Notes under the pieces: model-generated | What the model was told of the DNA's origin: nothing | Seen by the model: only the letters and a program-made list of their open reading frames with translations | Databases searched by the model: none | From: an uncultured Lachnospiraceae bacterium | Lineage (GTDB): Bacteria > Bacillota > Clostridia > Lachnospirales > Lachnospiraceae | Direction: 5' to 3' | NCBI GenBank assembly: GCA_910585895.1 | Contig: CAJUHY010000078.1 | Coordinates: 1-9,481, forward strand | Length of the DNA stretch: 9,481 nt | Made by a program: the position numbers and the translations under genes | Part shown: positions 1 to 6,075 of the stretch, piece by piece | Numbering within the stretch: the stretch's first letter is position 1 | Layout of the letters: the number at the start of each line of letters is the position of its first letter

Positions 1-1947
1 GCTATCGCCATCCACCAGGATATCCTGCAGTTTCCAAACACGTTCCAGGAACCTGCGGCAGCCCTTGACGCCATTTTCCGACCAGGAAGCGCTCAAATCA
101 AAAGCTCCGATAAACATCTCGTACGTACGCAGCGTATCTGCACCGTAATCCATCACAATATCGTCCGGATTTACAACATTTCCTCTGGATTTGGACATCT
201 TCTCGCCATTCTCACCAAGAATCATGCCATGCGAGGTACGTTTCTGGTATGGTTCGGATGTAGGCACAACACCCTGGTCATAAAGGAATTTATGCCAGAA
301 CCGGGAGTACAGCAAATGCAGCGTCGTATGCTCCATACCGCCATTGTACCAATCTACCGGAAGCCAGTAATCAAGCGCTTCCTTGCTTGCCAGAGCTTGT
401 GGATTCTTAGGATCCGTATAGCGCAGGAAATACCAGGAGGAACCTGCCCACTGAGGCATGGTGTCCGTCTCCCTCTTTGCCGGTCCGCCGCAGCAGGGAC
501 AGGTAGTATTAACCCAATCTGTCATTGCCGCCAGCGGAGACTCCCCATTATCTGTCGGCATATAACTGTCCACCTCAGGAAGCTGCAGCGGCAGTTCACT
601 GTCCGGCAGCGCCACATAGCCGCATTTCTCGCAGTTTACAATGGGAATCGGCTCTCCCCAATAACGCTGGCGGGAAAATACCCAGTCCCTCAGCTTAAAA
701 TTGGTCTTGCCCTTGCCGATTTTCTTTTCCTCTAAAAATTCTATAATCTTCTTCTTTGCCTCTGCAACCTCAAGTCCATCGAGGAAACCGGAATTCACCA
801 ATTTGCCGGTGGCAACGTCCGTGTAGGCTTCCTCCTGCACGTTCTCTCCGCCTGCCACAACCTCAATAATCGGCAGATTGAATTTCTTGGCGAATTCCCA
901 GTCGCGGGTATCATGCGCCGGAACTGCCATAATCGCCCCCGTGCCATAGCTCATCAATACATAATCTGATACCCAGACAGGGATTTCCTGGTCATTTACC
1001 GGGTCGATGGCTTTCAGTCCATCAATCTCCACGCCGGTCTTTTCCTTGGCAAGTTCGGAACGCTCAAAATCAGACTTACGCGCCGCCTGCTCCCGATAGG
1101 CTGTAATCTCCTCCCAGTTTTTAATCTCGTCCTTGTATTTATCAAGAATCGGATGCTCCGGGGAGACAACCATATAAGTTGCGCCAAACAGCGTGTCCGG
1201 CCTGGTGGTATAAACCGTCAGCTTCTCATCCTTGCCCGCAATCGGGAAATCCACTTCCGCGCCCTGGCTCTTGCCAATCCAATTGCGCTGGGAAACCTTT
1301 ACACGCTCAATATAATCGACATCATTCAAGCCCTCCAAAAGCTTATCTGCATATTCGGTAATCTTCAGCATCCACTGGCTCTTGACCTTGCGGACCACGG
1401 GCGCGCCGCAGCGTTCACAGACGCCGTTCACCACTTCCTCGTTGGCAAGCCCTACCTTACAGGAGGTGCACCAGTTAATCGGCATCTCCGTCTTATAGGC
1501 AAGTCCTTCTTTGAACAATTTGAGAAAAATCCACTGAGTCCAATGATAATATCCGGGGTCTGTAGTGTTGACCTCTCTATCCCAGTCAAAGGAATAGCCG
1601 AGTGCATGGAGCTGCCCCTTGAAACGTTTGACATTGTTCTCCGTCACCACCTTGGGGTGAATCTTATTCTGGATGGCATAATTTTCCGTTGGAAGTCCGA
1701 ATGCATCCCAGCCCATGGGGTAAAGCACATTATAGCCCTGCATCCTCCGTTTCCTTGCCACGATATCAAGCGCAGTGTAAGGACGCGGATGTCCGACATG
1801 AAGCCCCTGCCCTGACGGATATGGGAACTCTACCAGCGCGTAATATTTCGGTTTGGTATAATCGTCTGTAGCGGCAAATGCTTTCTCCTCATCCCAAATC
1901 TTCTGCCATTTTTCTTCCAATGCTCTGTGATTATATGGTGCTGCCAT
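1..1947 (-). CDS. leuS: Leucyl-tRNA synthetase, N-terminal 649 residues (C-terminus beyond left edge)
   Basis: This class Ia synthetase charges tRNA-Leu with leucine in the cytoplasm. The frame is open to the left edge, so 649 residues are present; bacterial LeuRS is usually a little over 800, so roughly 150 residues (the tRNA-binding C-terminal part) are missing. Visible in order: the HIGH-type signature HVGH at residues 50-53; a zinc-knuckle-like C-x2-C pair at Cys160/Cys163 with Cys177/Cys180; the CP1 editing domain at about 225-420, with TTRPDT at 247-252 and the GTGAIMAVPAHD region near 335-346; a second cysteine cluster at 439-442 and 483-486; and KMSKS at 583-587. The ATG at 1945-1947 is supported by an AGGAGGA Shine-Dalgarno (1954-1960) six bases upstream. 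The gene is transcribed away from the SOD-family gene. Its leader is short and shows no T-box. Identification is secure. Confidence 0.97.
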   Translation of the reverse strand, partial: MAAPYNHRALEEKWQKIWDEEKAFAATDDYTKPKYYALVEFPYPSGQGLHVGHPRPYTALDIVARKRRMQGYNVLYPMGWDAFGLPTENYAIQNKIHPKVVTENNVKRFKGQLHALGYSFDWDREVNTTDPGYYHWTQWIFLKLFKEGLAYKTEMPINWCTSCKVGLANEEVVNGVCERCGAPVVRKVKSQWMLKITEYADKLLEGLNDVDYIERVKVSQRNWIGKSQGAEVDFPIAGKDEKLTVYTTRPDTLFGATYMVVSPEHPILDKYKDEIKNWEEITAYREQAARKSDFERSELAKEKTGVEIDGLKAIDPVNDQEIPVWVSDYVLMSYGTGAIMAVPAHDTRDWEFAKKFNLPIIEVVAGGENVQEEAYTDVATGKLVNSGFLDGLEVAEAKKKIIEFLEEKKIGKGKTNFKLRDWVFSRQRYWGEPIPIVNCEKCGYVALPDSELPLQLPEVDSYMPTDNGESPLAAMTDWVNTTCPCCGGPAKRETDTMPQWAGSSWYFLRYTDPKNPQALASKEALDYWLPVDWYNGGMEHTTLHLLYSRFWHKFLYDQGVVPTSEPYQKRTSHGMILGENGEKMSKSRGNVVNPDDIVMDYGADTLRTYEMFIGAFDLSASWSENGVKGCRRFLERVWKLQDILVDGDS

Positions 1948-2015
1948 TTTTTATCCTCCTGGTCTTTATTTTTCAGAATCTCTTATTATTCGTTGTACTA
2001 GGTCACACTGTTAAA

Positions 2016-2043
2016 ATTCTATCACACAGCACGGTTTTGTCAA
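2016..2043 (-). promoter_or_regulatory. leuS promoter (sigma-A type, extended -10)
   Basis: On the minus strand there is a perfect -35 TTGACA (2038-2043), a 16-base spacer and a -10 TAGAAT (2016-2021). The -10 is preceded by TGA, giving an extended -10. Predicted transcription starts about 60 bases before the leuS ATG. This leader is too short for a T-box, and no T-box sequence such as GGTGG with its terminator is visible. Direct repeats of GTGTGA (plus-strand TCACAC at 2003-2008 and 2022-2027, 19 bases apart) flank the -10; their meaning is unknown. Confidence 0.75.
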
Positions 2044-2097
2044 GTTTATTTGAATTTGAGTTTTTCAGTTTGGAAAACATCACAAAATCCCCCCACA

Positions 2098-2108
2098 TAC
2101 AATACTAT
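2098..2108 (+). promoter_or_regulatory. Candidate -10 region of the SOD-family gene
   Basis: Two overlapping -10-like hexamers, TACAAT (2098-2103) and TACTAT (2103-2108), lie about 30-40 bases before the ATG of the downstream gene. This is the expected place for a short leader. No good -35 sits 16-18 bases upstream of either, so the promoter may be weak or dependent on an activator. The assignment rests on position and the -10 match only. Confidence 0.3.
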
Positions 2109-2139
2109 AAAAGTAACAGAAAAATTACAGGAGATCTCC

Positions 2140-2667
2140 ATGTCTCATTCAAATATAAACAAAGCTTACGAAAACCCCGGGCTGGCTTTTCTCGAAACTG
2201 CCCTTTACCATATGCCAGCTGCCTATGCAGAGATTACCGGCAATCCTGGAAACGGCGAAATCGCGGGAATGGTCCGTTTCTACTCCGCTGAGGACGGCGT
2301 ATTAGTGAATGCAGAACTCTATGGTCTTCCCACATCTGATGATGAGTGTGCGGATAACATCTTCGGCTTCCACATTCACGAGGGCAGGTCCTGCACCGGG
2401 GACAGCGACGACCCATATGCAAACGCCGGGAGCCATTATAATCCCATGTCCTGCCCTCATCCTGCTCATGAAGGCGACATGCCGCCTCTGTTCGGAAATG
2501 ATGGTTTTGCATGGATGATATACTTTACCGACCGCTTTACAATTGCAGATATCATAGGCAAAACTATCATTGTCCACAGCGACCCGGATGATTTCACAAC
2601 ACAGCCTTCCGGAAACTCCGGGAGTAAGATTGCCTGCGGCACAATATTTTCCACTGCCAAAAAATAA
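2140..2667 (+). CDS. Cu/Zn superoxide dismutase-family protein, no signal peptide
   Basis: This 175-residue protein has the SOD_Cu beta-barrel family signatures; the family disproportionates superoxide to oxygen and hydrogen peroxide. Visible ligands, by alignment with human SOD1: His78 and His80 (FHIHEG, copper), His99 (SHYNP, bridging), His107, His110 and Asp113 (zinc; short HPAHEGD loop) and His146 (VHSDPDD, copper). Cys85 and Cys166 match the structural disulfide. The active-site Arg (human Arg143) is Lys163 in GSKIACG. The zinc loop is shorter than in SOD1: the second and third zinc histidines are 3 residues apart rather than 9. The ATG at 2140 follows an AGGAG (2129-2133) with a 6-base spacer; the frame stays open to an in-frame ATG at 2050, but that extension has no ribosome site and would cover the promoter. 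No signal peptide or lipobox is present, unlike exported SodC. The metal site looks complete, so activity is plausible but not shown. Confidence 0.9.
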   Translation: MSHSNINKAYENPGLAFLETALYHMPAAYAEITGNPGNGEIAGMVRFYSAEDGVLVNAELYGLPTSDDECADNIFGFHIHEGRSCTGDSDDPYANAGSHYNPMSCPHPAHEGDMPPLFGNDGFAWMIYFTDRFTIADIIGKTIIVHSDPDDFTTQPSGNSGSKIACGTIFSTAKK

Positions 2668-2705
2668 TAAACTGACATATATACAAAAAGGATGATATTC
2701 AATAG

Positions 2706-2744
2706 AAAAAAGGGCGGGCTTGTGAAGCCTCCCCTTTCTCTATT
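2706..2744. terminator. Bidirectional intrinsic terminator between convergent genes
   Basis: A 10-pair stem (2712-2721 with 2725-2734, loop GTG, one C-C mismatch and one G-T wobble) is flanked by an A-tract on the left and a T-rich stretch on the right. Read on the minus strand, the stem is followed by TTTTTT, a good intrinsic terminator for the SGNH gene. Read on the plus strand it is followed by TTTCTCTATT and would serve the SOD-family gene. An outer inverted repeat, TTCAATAGA (2698-2706) with TCTATTGAA (2739-2747), extends the structure into the last codons and stop of the SGNH gene. Confidence 0.8.
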
Positions 2745-3375
2745 GAAGTTCTCCCACAACCTTTGCCAGCTCCTCCGCCAGCCTGGCATGTCCCTCAGGC
2801 GACAGATGCAGCGAATCCTCCTTAGACGGCTTAATATACTCTGCAGCGTCAAAAAATATGCAATGGTATTTTTCTGCCGCCATCCTATACCATTGGGGAA
2901 ATTCCCGAGAGCGTTTTATAGCCTCCTCGGTAAATGAGCCATAAAATGGTGAACGGCAGATACCCTCCCCTATTTCAGGAGGCGAAACTAAAATAATATC
3001 CGGCACAGATCCCTGTTTTTCAGCTGTAAAATCCTGTATCACCTCAACAAGCGCTGCTGCGCCGTCCGCTATCTGCCGCGCACTCGCATGAAATGTCTCC
3101 TTAAGGTCATTGCTCCCAAGCATCATAATCACAATATCTATGGGTTTATGGGAATTCAGGCATGGGCGAAGATATCCAAGCCCATTTTTCCAGCCCTCCA
3201 ATGGGTCGTCAAAAATGGTCGTCCGTCCGTTACAGCCTTCTTCTATGATTTTGTAACCATCTCCCAGAGCAGACTGCAGCCTCCCGGTCCAGCGGACATT
3301 TTCCGGATAACGAAATCCGTTTGATGGATTAAAACCGTAAGTATTGGAATCACCATAACATAATACTGTTTTCAT
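2740..3375 (-). CDS. SGNH/GDSL-family esterase or acyltransferase (MsAcT-like)
   Basis: This 211-residue protein is a complete SGNH hydrolase, a family of serine esterases and acyltransferases. Block I is GDSNTYG with nucleophile Ser10, block II is the EEGCNGRTT region with Gly50, block III is GSND (87-90) with Asn89, and block V is DSLH with Asp187 and His190. The spacing and the VRWTG, IEEG, RTT..DDP and MLGSND segments resemble the acyltransferase/arylesterase MsAcT of Mycobacterium smegmatis more than secreted lipases. No signal peptide is present, so it should act in the cytoplasm. The natural substrate cannot be read from the sequence. The ATG is preceded by AAGGA (minus strand, 3384-3388) with an 8-base spacer. 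It is the last gene of the minus-strand block, separated by 131 bases and a terminator from the 64-residue gene, so it is probably transcribed alone. Its TAG stop lies inside the shared terminator. Confidence 0.9.
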   Translation of the reverse strand: MKTVLCYGDSNTYGFNPSNGFRYPENVRWTGRLQSALGDGYKIIEEGCNGRTTIFDDPLEGWKNGLGYLRPCLNSHKPIDIVIMMLGSNDLKETFHASARQIADGAAALVEVIQDFTAEKQGSVPDIILVSPPEIGEGICRSPFYGSFTEEAIKRSREFPQWYRMAAEKYHCIFFDAAEYIKPSKEDSLHLSPEGHARLAEELAKVVGELQ

Positions 3376-3455
3376 ATATCATTTCCTTCCTCATATTAAA
3401 CTGCCCTTTTACGGCAGAGTCTATGTCCTATCCTCTCAAATCAGCAGATATTTCG

Positions 3456-3497
3456 CAAAACAAGGCTTCCGACAGAAATTAAATTCCTGTGAAAGCC
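3456..3497 (-). terminator. Intrinsic terminator after the 64-residue gene
   Basis: On the minus strand, GGCTTTCACAG (3487-3497) pairs with CTGTCGGAAGCC (3464-3475) around an 11-base AT-rich loop, with a small internal mismatch. A T-rich tail, TTGTTTTG, follows (3456-3463). The flanking TTGTTT (3503-3508) and AAACAA (3458-3463) can extend the stem into the stop codon of the upstream gene. It would separate that gene from the SGNH gene. Confidence 0.65.
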
Positions 3498-3506
3498 CTG
3501 ATTTGT

Positions 3507-3701
3507 TTATTCTTTGATGTCATCAATATCTGTGAGGTTCACGCCTGCCACATTAAGAAAACTTTTTAAATATAGATACTCTTTCTTTAAACTTTCATAA
3601 GTCTCAACCGCATTTTCTTTCCGCGCTATCAGCATATGCCTTTGGATTTTAATAAAATCCTCCATTGCTTTTTGTGTAATTTCCAAATTTGTATTCGGCA
3701 T
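3507..3701 (-). CDS. Conserved-looking 64-residue protein of unknown function
   Basis: I do not recognise this protein. It is real on expression signals: an ATG at 3699-3701 preceded by AGGAGGTGG (3706-3714), a near-perfect Shine-Dalgarno at 7-base spacing; a candidate promoter at 3722-3750; and a terminator right after the stop. The product is 64 residues, acidic to neutral, rich in Lys, Glu, Leu and Ile, with no cysteine. It looks like two helices: about residues 7-30 and 33-51, the second with LKKEYLYLK, ending in a turn NVAGVNL and an acidic tail DIDDIKE. No membrane segment, signal peptide or DNA-binding motif is evident. It begins 73 bases after the chemoreceptor gene on the same strand, so read-through from that gene is possible. 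A helical-hairpin binding or adaptor role is only a guess. Confidence 0.75.
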   Translation of the reverse strand: MPNTNLEITQKAMEDFIKIQRHMLIARKENAVETYESLKKEYLYLKSFLNVAGVNLTDIDDIKE

Positions 3702-3721
3702 TGTACCACCTCCTCATAAAT

Positions 3722-3750
3722 ATTCTATCACATACACCTCCCAACGTCTA
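3722..3750 (-). promoter_or_regulatory. Promoter of the 64-residue gene (extended -10)
   Basis: On the minus strand, TAGACG (3745-3750, four of six matches to TTGACA) is followed by a 17-base spacer and TAGAAT (3722-3727). TGA precedes the -10, as in the leuS promoter; the two share the 11-mer TGTGATAGAAT. The start of transcription would fall about 14 bases upstream of the ATG, immediately before or within the Shine-Dalgarno, so the leader is very short. That tight spacing lowers confidence. Confidence 0.45.
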
Positions 3751-3774
3751 TTGCAGTTATGCCAAAAGTTTATC

Positions 3775-5952
3775 TTATTCGAACTCCGTTTCTTCCGCCT
3801 CTGCCGTTTGGCCAATATCTGTTTCTTCCGATTCATCGCTCAGCCGAAACTTATCAATCATGTCGTTCAGTTCTACCGCCTGGGCCGAGAGCTCCTGGCT
3901 GGTAGCGGAAGTCTGCTCAGCCGCTGCCGAATTCGTCTGTACCACTTCCGAGATAATTTCAATGGCATCGTTGACCTGCTGCATGGAAACATTCTGTTCA
4001 TTAGAATTCTCTGTCACTGCATCCACAGCCTTCACAATCTCATCCATGCCGTCAATGACTCCCTGCAGTACATGTGCCATCTCATCAGCAATATGATTGC
4101 CGCTTTCCACCTCGCTCAATGCTGCCTGAATCAGCTTGCGCGTATCCTCCACGGCATCCGTACACTGATTTGCCAGATGACCAATCTCACCGGCGACCAC
4201 AGCAAATCCACGACCTGCCTCGCCGGCCCTTGCCGCTTCTATGGAAGCATTTAAGGACAGGAGGTTCGTCTGGTCGGCAATTTCCTCAATTGTCTGGATA
4301 ATATTGGAAATCTGCATGGAGGCATCGCTGATTTTGCCCATTGCCTTTGTCATCTCTGCAATATAAGCGCTGCTTGCGTTTGCCTGTTCACCGATTTCCA
4401 TGGTTTTCTTATTCATGGAAAGAGCATGTTCCGTATTCCTCTGCACCTGCTCCGCAACATCATTGACCGTTGCCAGAAGTTCCTGTACCGATGCCGCCTG
4501 GTCCGTAGCGCCCTCTGCCAGAGACTGCGCACCGTCTGCCAGCTGCGTGGAACCCAATCCTACCTGCTCGGAAGATTCCTTGATATGGTTTATGGTATCG
4601 GCAAGCGAATATTTAATCTTGCGCACCGCTTCCAGGATACCTTTGAAATCCCCTATATAGGAATCACGCGCTTTAGAATGGACGCCAAAATTATTCTCGC
4701 TCATCTCTCCTAAAATATAATCCACGTCTTCAATAACTCTCTTCATATCTGAGACTATATCCTGCGTAGCATTAGCAAGAATCAAGGTCTCATCCCTGCT
4801 GGATATCACAGGAACCTCGGTATGCAAATCCCCCTTTGCCAAAGCAGTCAGACGCTTGGCGCACTGATGAATCGGCGTCCCGATATTATCCGCAAGCCTG
4901 CGTACCATGAATACCGCCGTCACAATAGAAATTATGACAATTAAAATCGTGATAATTATTCCCACTATCGTCTCTTTATTAAAATCCGAAATCGGCGCTG
5001 TAATGGCAATGCTCCAATCACTGCTGTTCTCTATCGGCGTGTACGCCATAATCTTCTTTACACCGCCATAGTGGTAAGTACCAAAACCGGTTTCACCATT
5101 GAGCATTTTTTTCTCCAGTCTTGCCACCGGCTTCAGCTTGGAATTCGTCTCCGCCTCCTTGATACTGTTGTCTTTCGCTTTCACTAATTCCTCATTCTTG
5201 TGGGCAATCACATTTCCCTCGCCATCCAGCATGTATGCCGAACCATTAGCGCTCACATTGATTGCCACCATAATTTCATTGAGAAAATTTGCTTCCGGCA
5301 CCAAATAGACAACTCCTACCACCTCTGTCCCATAAATACCTTCCTTCCATAACGGAGCCGCAATACGCACTTCCAGAGAAGATTGATCCTCGCTGATAAT
5401 CGGTTCTGTCACAAAACTGCTGCCCAGCATAGTCACCTGAAAATAATCTGTATCCGCATGGCTCTCTCCGGTGAAAATACTAGTCCCTGTACTGTCAAGG
5501 ATATCTCCTCTTACCAGATTATTGACTTTCACTCTTTCATCAACAATCGCCTTTTTCTCCTCTATGCTTGCCTCATCATTGGCAAGACGTGCTGTCATTC
5601 CCAAATCTTCGGCTAAGTTCGTATAAGAAGTAATCTCCCATTCCACTCGCTCTGCTGATACACGTGCCGTTGCGTTCATATTCCGCTTAAGGGTAGAATT
5701 TGTACTGCTGTTATTCAGATAACTGGAAATAATCCCCAGAAGCGTGAGGGAAATGATTACCAGGGTCAACACAGACACGGTAATCTTGCCTTTGATAGTC
5801 TCATGGTATAACCGCTTCACTTCCTGTACGCTCCACTTTCCCTTTTTCACTGTCTGTTTCCCGACCTCTTTTTCGGTCTTATTATCCGTTACAGTTTCAT
5901 TGATAGTTTCATGTTCATTTCTATATTCACTTTTGTTTTCTTGATTACTCAT
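3775..5952 (-). CDS. Methyl-accepting chemotaxis protein with extracellular Cache sensor
   Basis: This 725-residue transmembrane chemoreceptor passes ligand binding to CheA/CheW. Order: an unusually long hydrophilic, Lys/Glu-rich N-terminus (1-55); TM1 (about 57-79); an extracellular double-Cache-like ligand domain (about 80-328, with the DYFQVTMLG and membrane-distal VVGVVYLV segments and the second-lobe GSAYMLDGEGNVIAHKN); TM2 (about 329-350); HAMP (about 351-403); a linker; and the MCP signalling hairpin (about 450-700). The conserved hairpin tip, IADQTNLLSLNASIEAARAG, lies at 558-577, followed by the GRGFAVVAGEIGHLA return strand. The C-terminus is an acidic tail ending EETEFE with no NWETF-like CheR tether. 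The only Met before TM1 is Met1; a GGAAG-type ribosome site (5960-5964) sits 7 bases upstream. The ligand cannot be inferred. No strong terminator follows the gene, so read-through into the 64-residue gene is possible. Confidence 0.96.
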   Translation of the reverse strand: MSNQENKSEYRNEHETINETVTDNKTEKEVGKQTVKKGKWSVQEVKRLYHETIKGKITVSVLTLVIISLTLLGIISSYLNNSSTNSTLKRNMNATARVSAERVEWEITSYTNLAEDLGMTARLANDEASIEEKKAIVDERVKVNNLVRGDILDSTGTSIFTGESHADTDYFQVTMLGSSFVTEPIISEDQSSLEVRIAAPLWKEGIYGTEVVGVVYLVPEANFLNEIMVAINVSANGSAYMLDGEGNVIAHKNEELVKAKDNSIKEAETNSKLKPVARLEKKMLNGETGFGTYHYGGVKKIMAYTPIENSSDWSIAITAPISDFNKETIVGIIITILIVIISIVTAVFMVRRLADNIGTPIHQCAKRLTALAKGDLHTEVPVISSRDETLILANATQDIVSDMKRVIEDVDYILGEMSENNFGVHSKARDSYIGDFKGILEAVRKIKYSLADTINHIKESSEQVGLGSTQLADGAQSLAEGATDQAASVQELLATVNDVAEQVQRNTEHALSMNKKTMEIGEQANASSAYIAEMTKAMGKISDASMQISNIIQTIEEIADQTNLLSLNASIEAARAGEAGRGFAVVAGEIGHLANQCTDAVEDTRKLIQAALSEVESGNHIADEMAHVLQGVIDGMDEIVKAVDAVTENSNEQNVSMQQVNDAIEIISEVVQTNSAAAEQTSATSQELSAQAVELNDMIDKFRLSDESEETDIGQTAEAEETEFE

Positions 5953-5988
5953 AATACAACTTCCACCCCTCTGGCTTTTGGTAGCTTG

Positions 5989-6049
5989 ACGCGCAGCATC
6001 CTCAGAACGGATTACTTCTGCTTATCAGCAAACAGCATATCCGGCGCGT
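5989..6049 (-). other. Nested inverted repeat in the MCP leader (possible RNA structure)
   Basis: In the 123-base gap before the chemoreceptor gene, three nested complementary pairs can form on the minus strand. The outer pair is ACGCGC (6044-6049) with GCGCGT (5989-5994). The middle pair is CGGAT (6039-6043) with ATCCG (6008-6012), stacked directly on the outer one. The inner hairpin is TTTGCT (6027-6032) with AGCAGA (6017-6022), closed by a GATA loop. I looked for the hallmarks of the cyclic-di-GMP-I riboswitch and did not find them. No T-tract follows, so it is not an intrinsic terminator. It may be a regulatory leader or chance pairing. Confidence 0.35.
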
Positions 6050-6062
6050 ATTGACATGTTTC
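6037..6062 (-). promoter_or_regulatory. Candidate sigma-28 (SigD/FliA)-like promoter for the MCP gene
   Basis: On the minus strand GAAA (6059-6062), a 14-base spacer and CCGGATAT (6037-6044) resemble the sigma-28 consensus TAAA-N15-GCCGATAA/T, matching three of four and six of eight positions. Chemoreceptor genes in motile Firmicutes are often under this sigma factor. No convincing sigma-A promoter is visible in the gap. If this promoter is used, the outer stem of the nested repeat at 5989-6049 would not be transcribed in full, so the two interpretations compete. Confidence 0.3.
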
Positions 6063-6075
6063 AAAAATATATTGC

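Noticed and set aside
229..1871. Several plus-strand open frames (for example 229-735, 1153-1815) opposite leuS.
   Set aside because: They lie antisense to a clearly conserved leuS frame, have no Shine-Dalgarno, and their translations show biased composition and no recognisable domain.
2050..2139. Upstream in-frame ATG extending the SOD-family protein by 30 residues.
   Set aside because: No ribosome binding site precedes it, the extension covers the probable -10, and the ATG at 2140 has a well-placed AGGAG.
1878..2291. Plus-strand 137-codon frame overlapping the leuS start and the SOD-family gene.
   Set aside because: It overlaps both genes out of frame and has no ribosome site; its hydrophobic start is a by-product of the T-rich promoter region.
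3395..3423. Possible promoter TAGACT-N17-TTTAAT for the SGNH gene, with a small CTGCC/GGCAG hairpin in the spacer (3401-3417).
   Set aside because: The implied start would fall inside the Shine-Dalgarno, leaving almost no leader; the hairpin has only five pairs. It remains possible but is not well supported.
3775..5952. Plus-strand frames inside the chemoreceptor gene, such as 3689-4096 and 3751-4254.
   Set aside because: They are antisense shadows of a strongly conserved MCP frame, with no start signals.
5953..6075. Cyclic-di-GMP-I (GEMM) riboswitch ahead of the chemoreceptor gene.
   Set aside because: The expected context made me look, but the conserved GGGACGCAAAGC-like core and the second receptor stem are absent; only a generic nested stem is seen.
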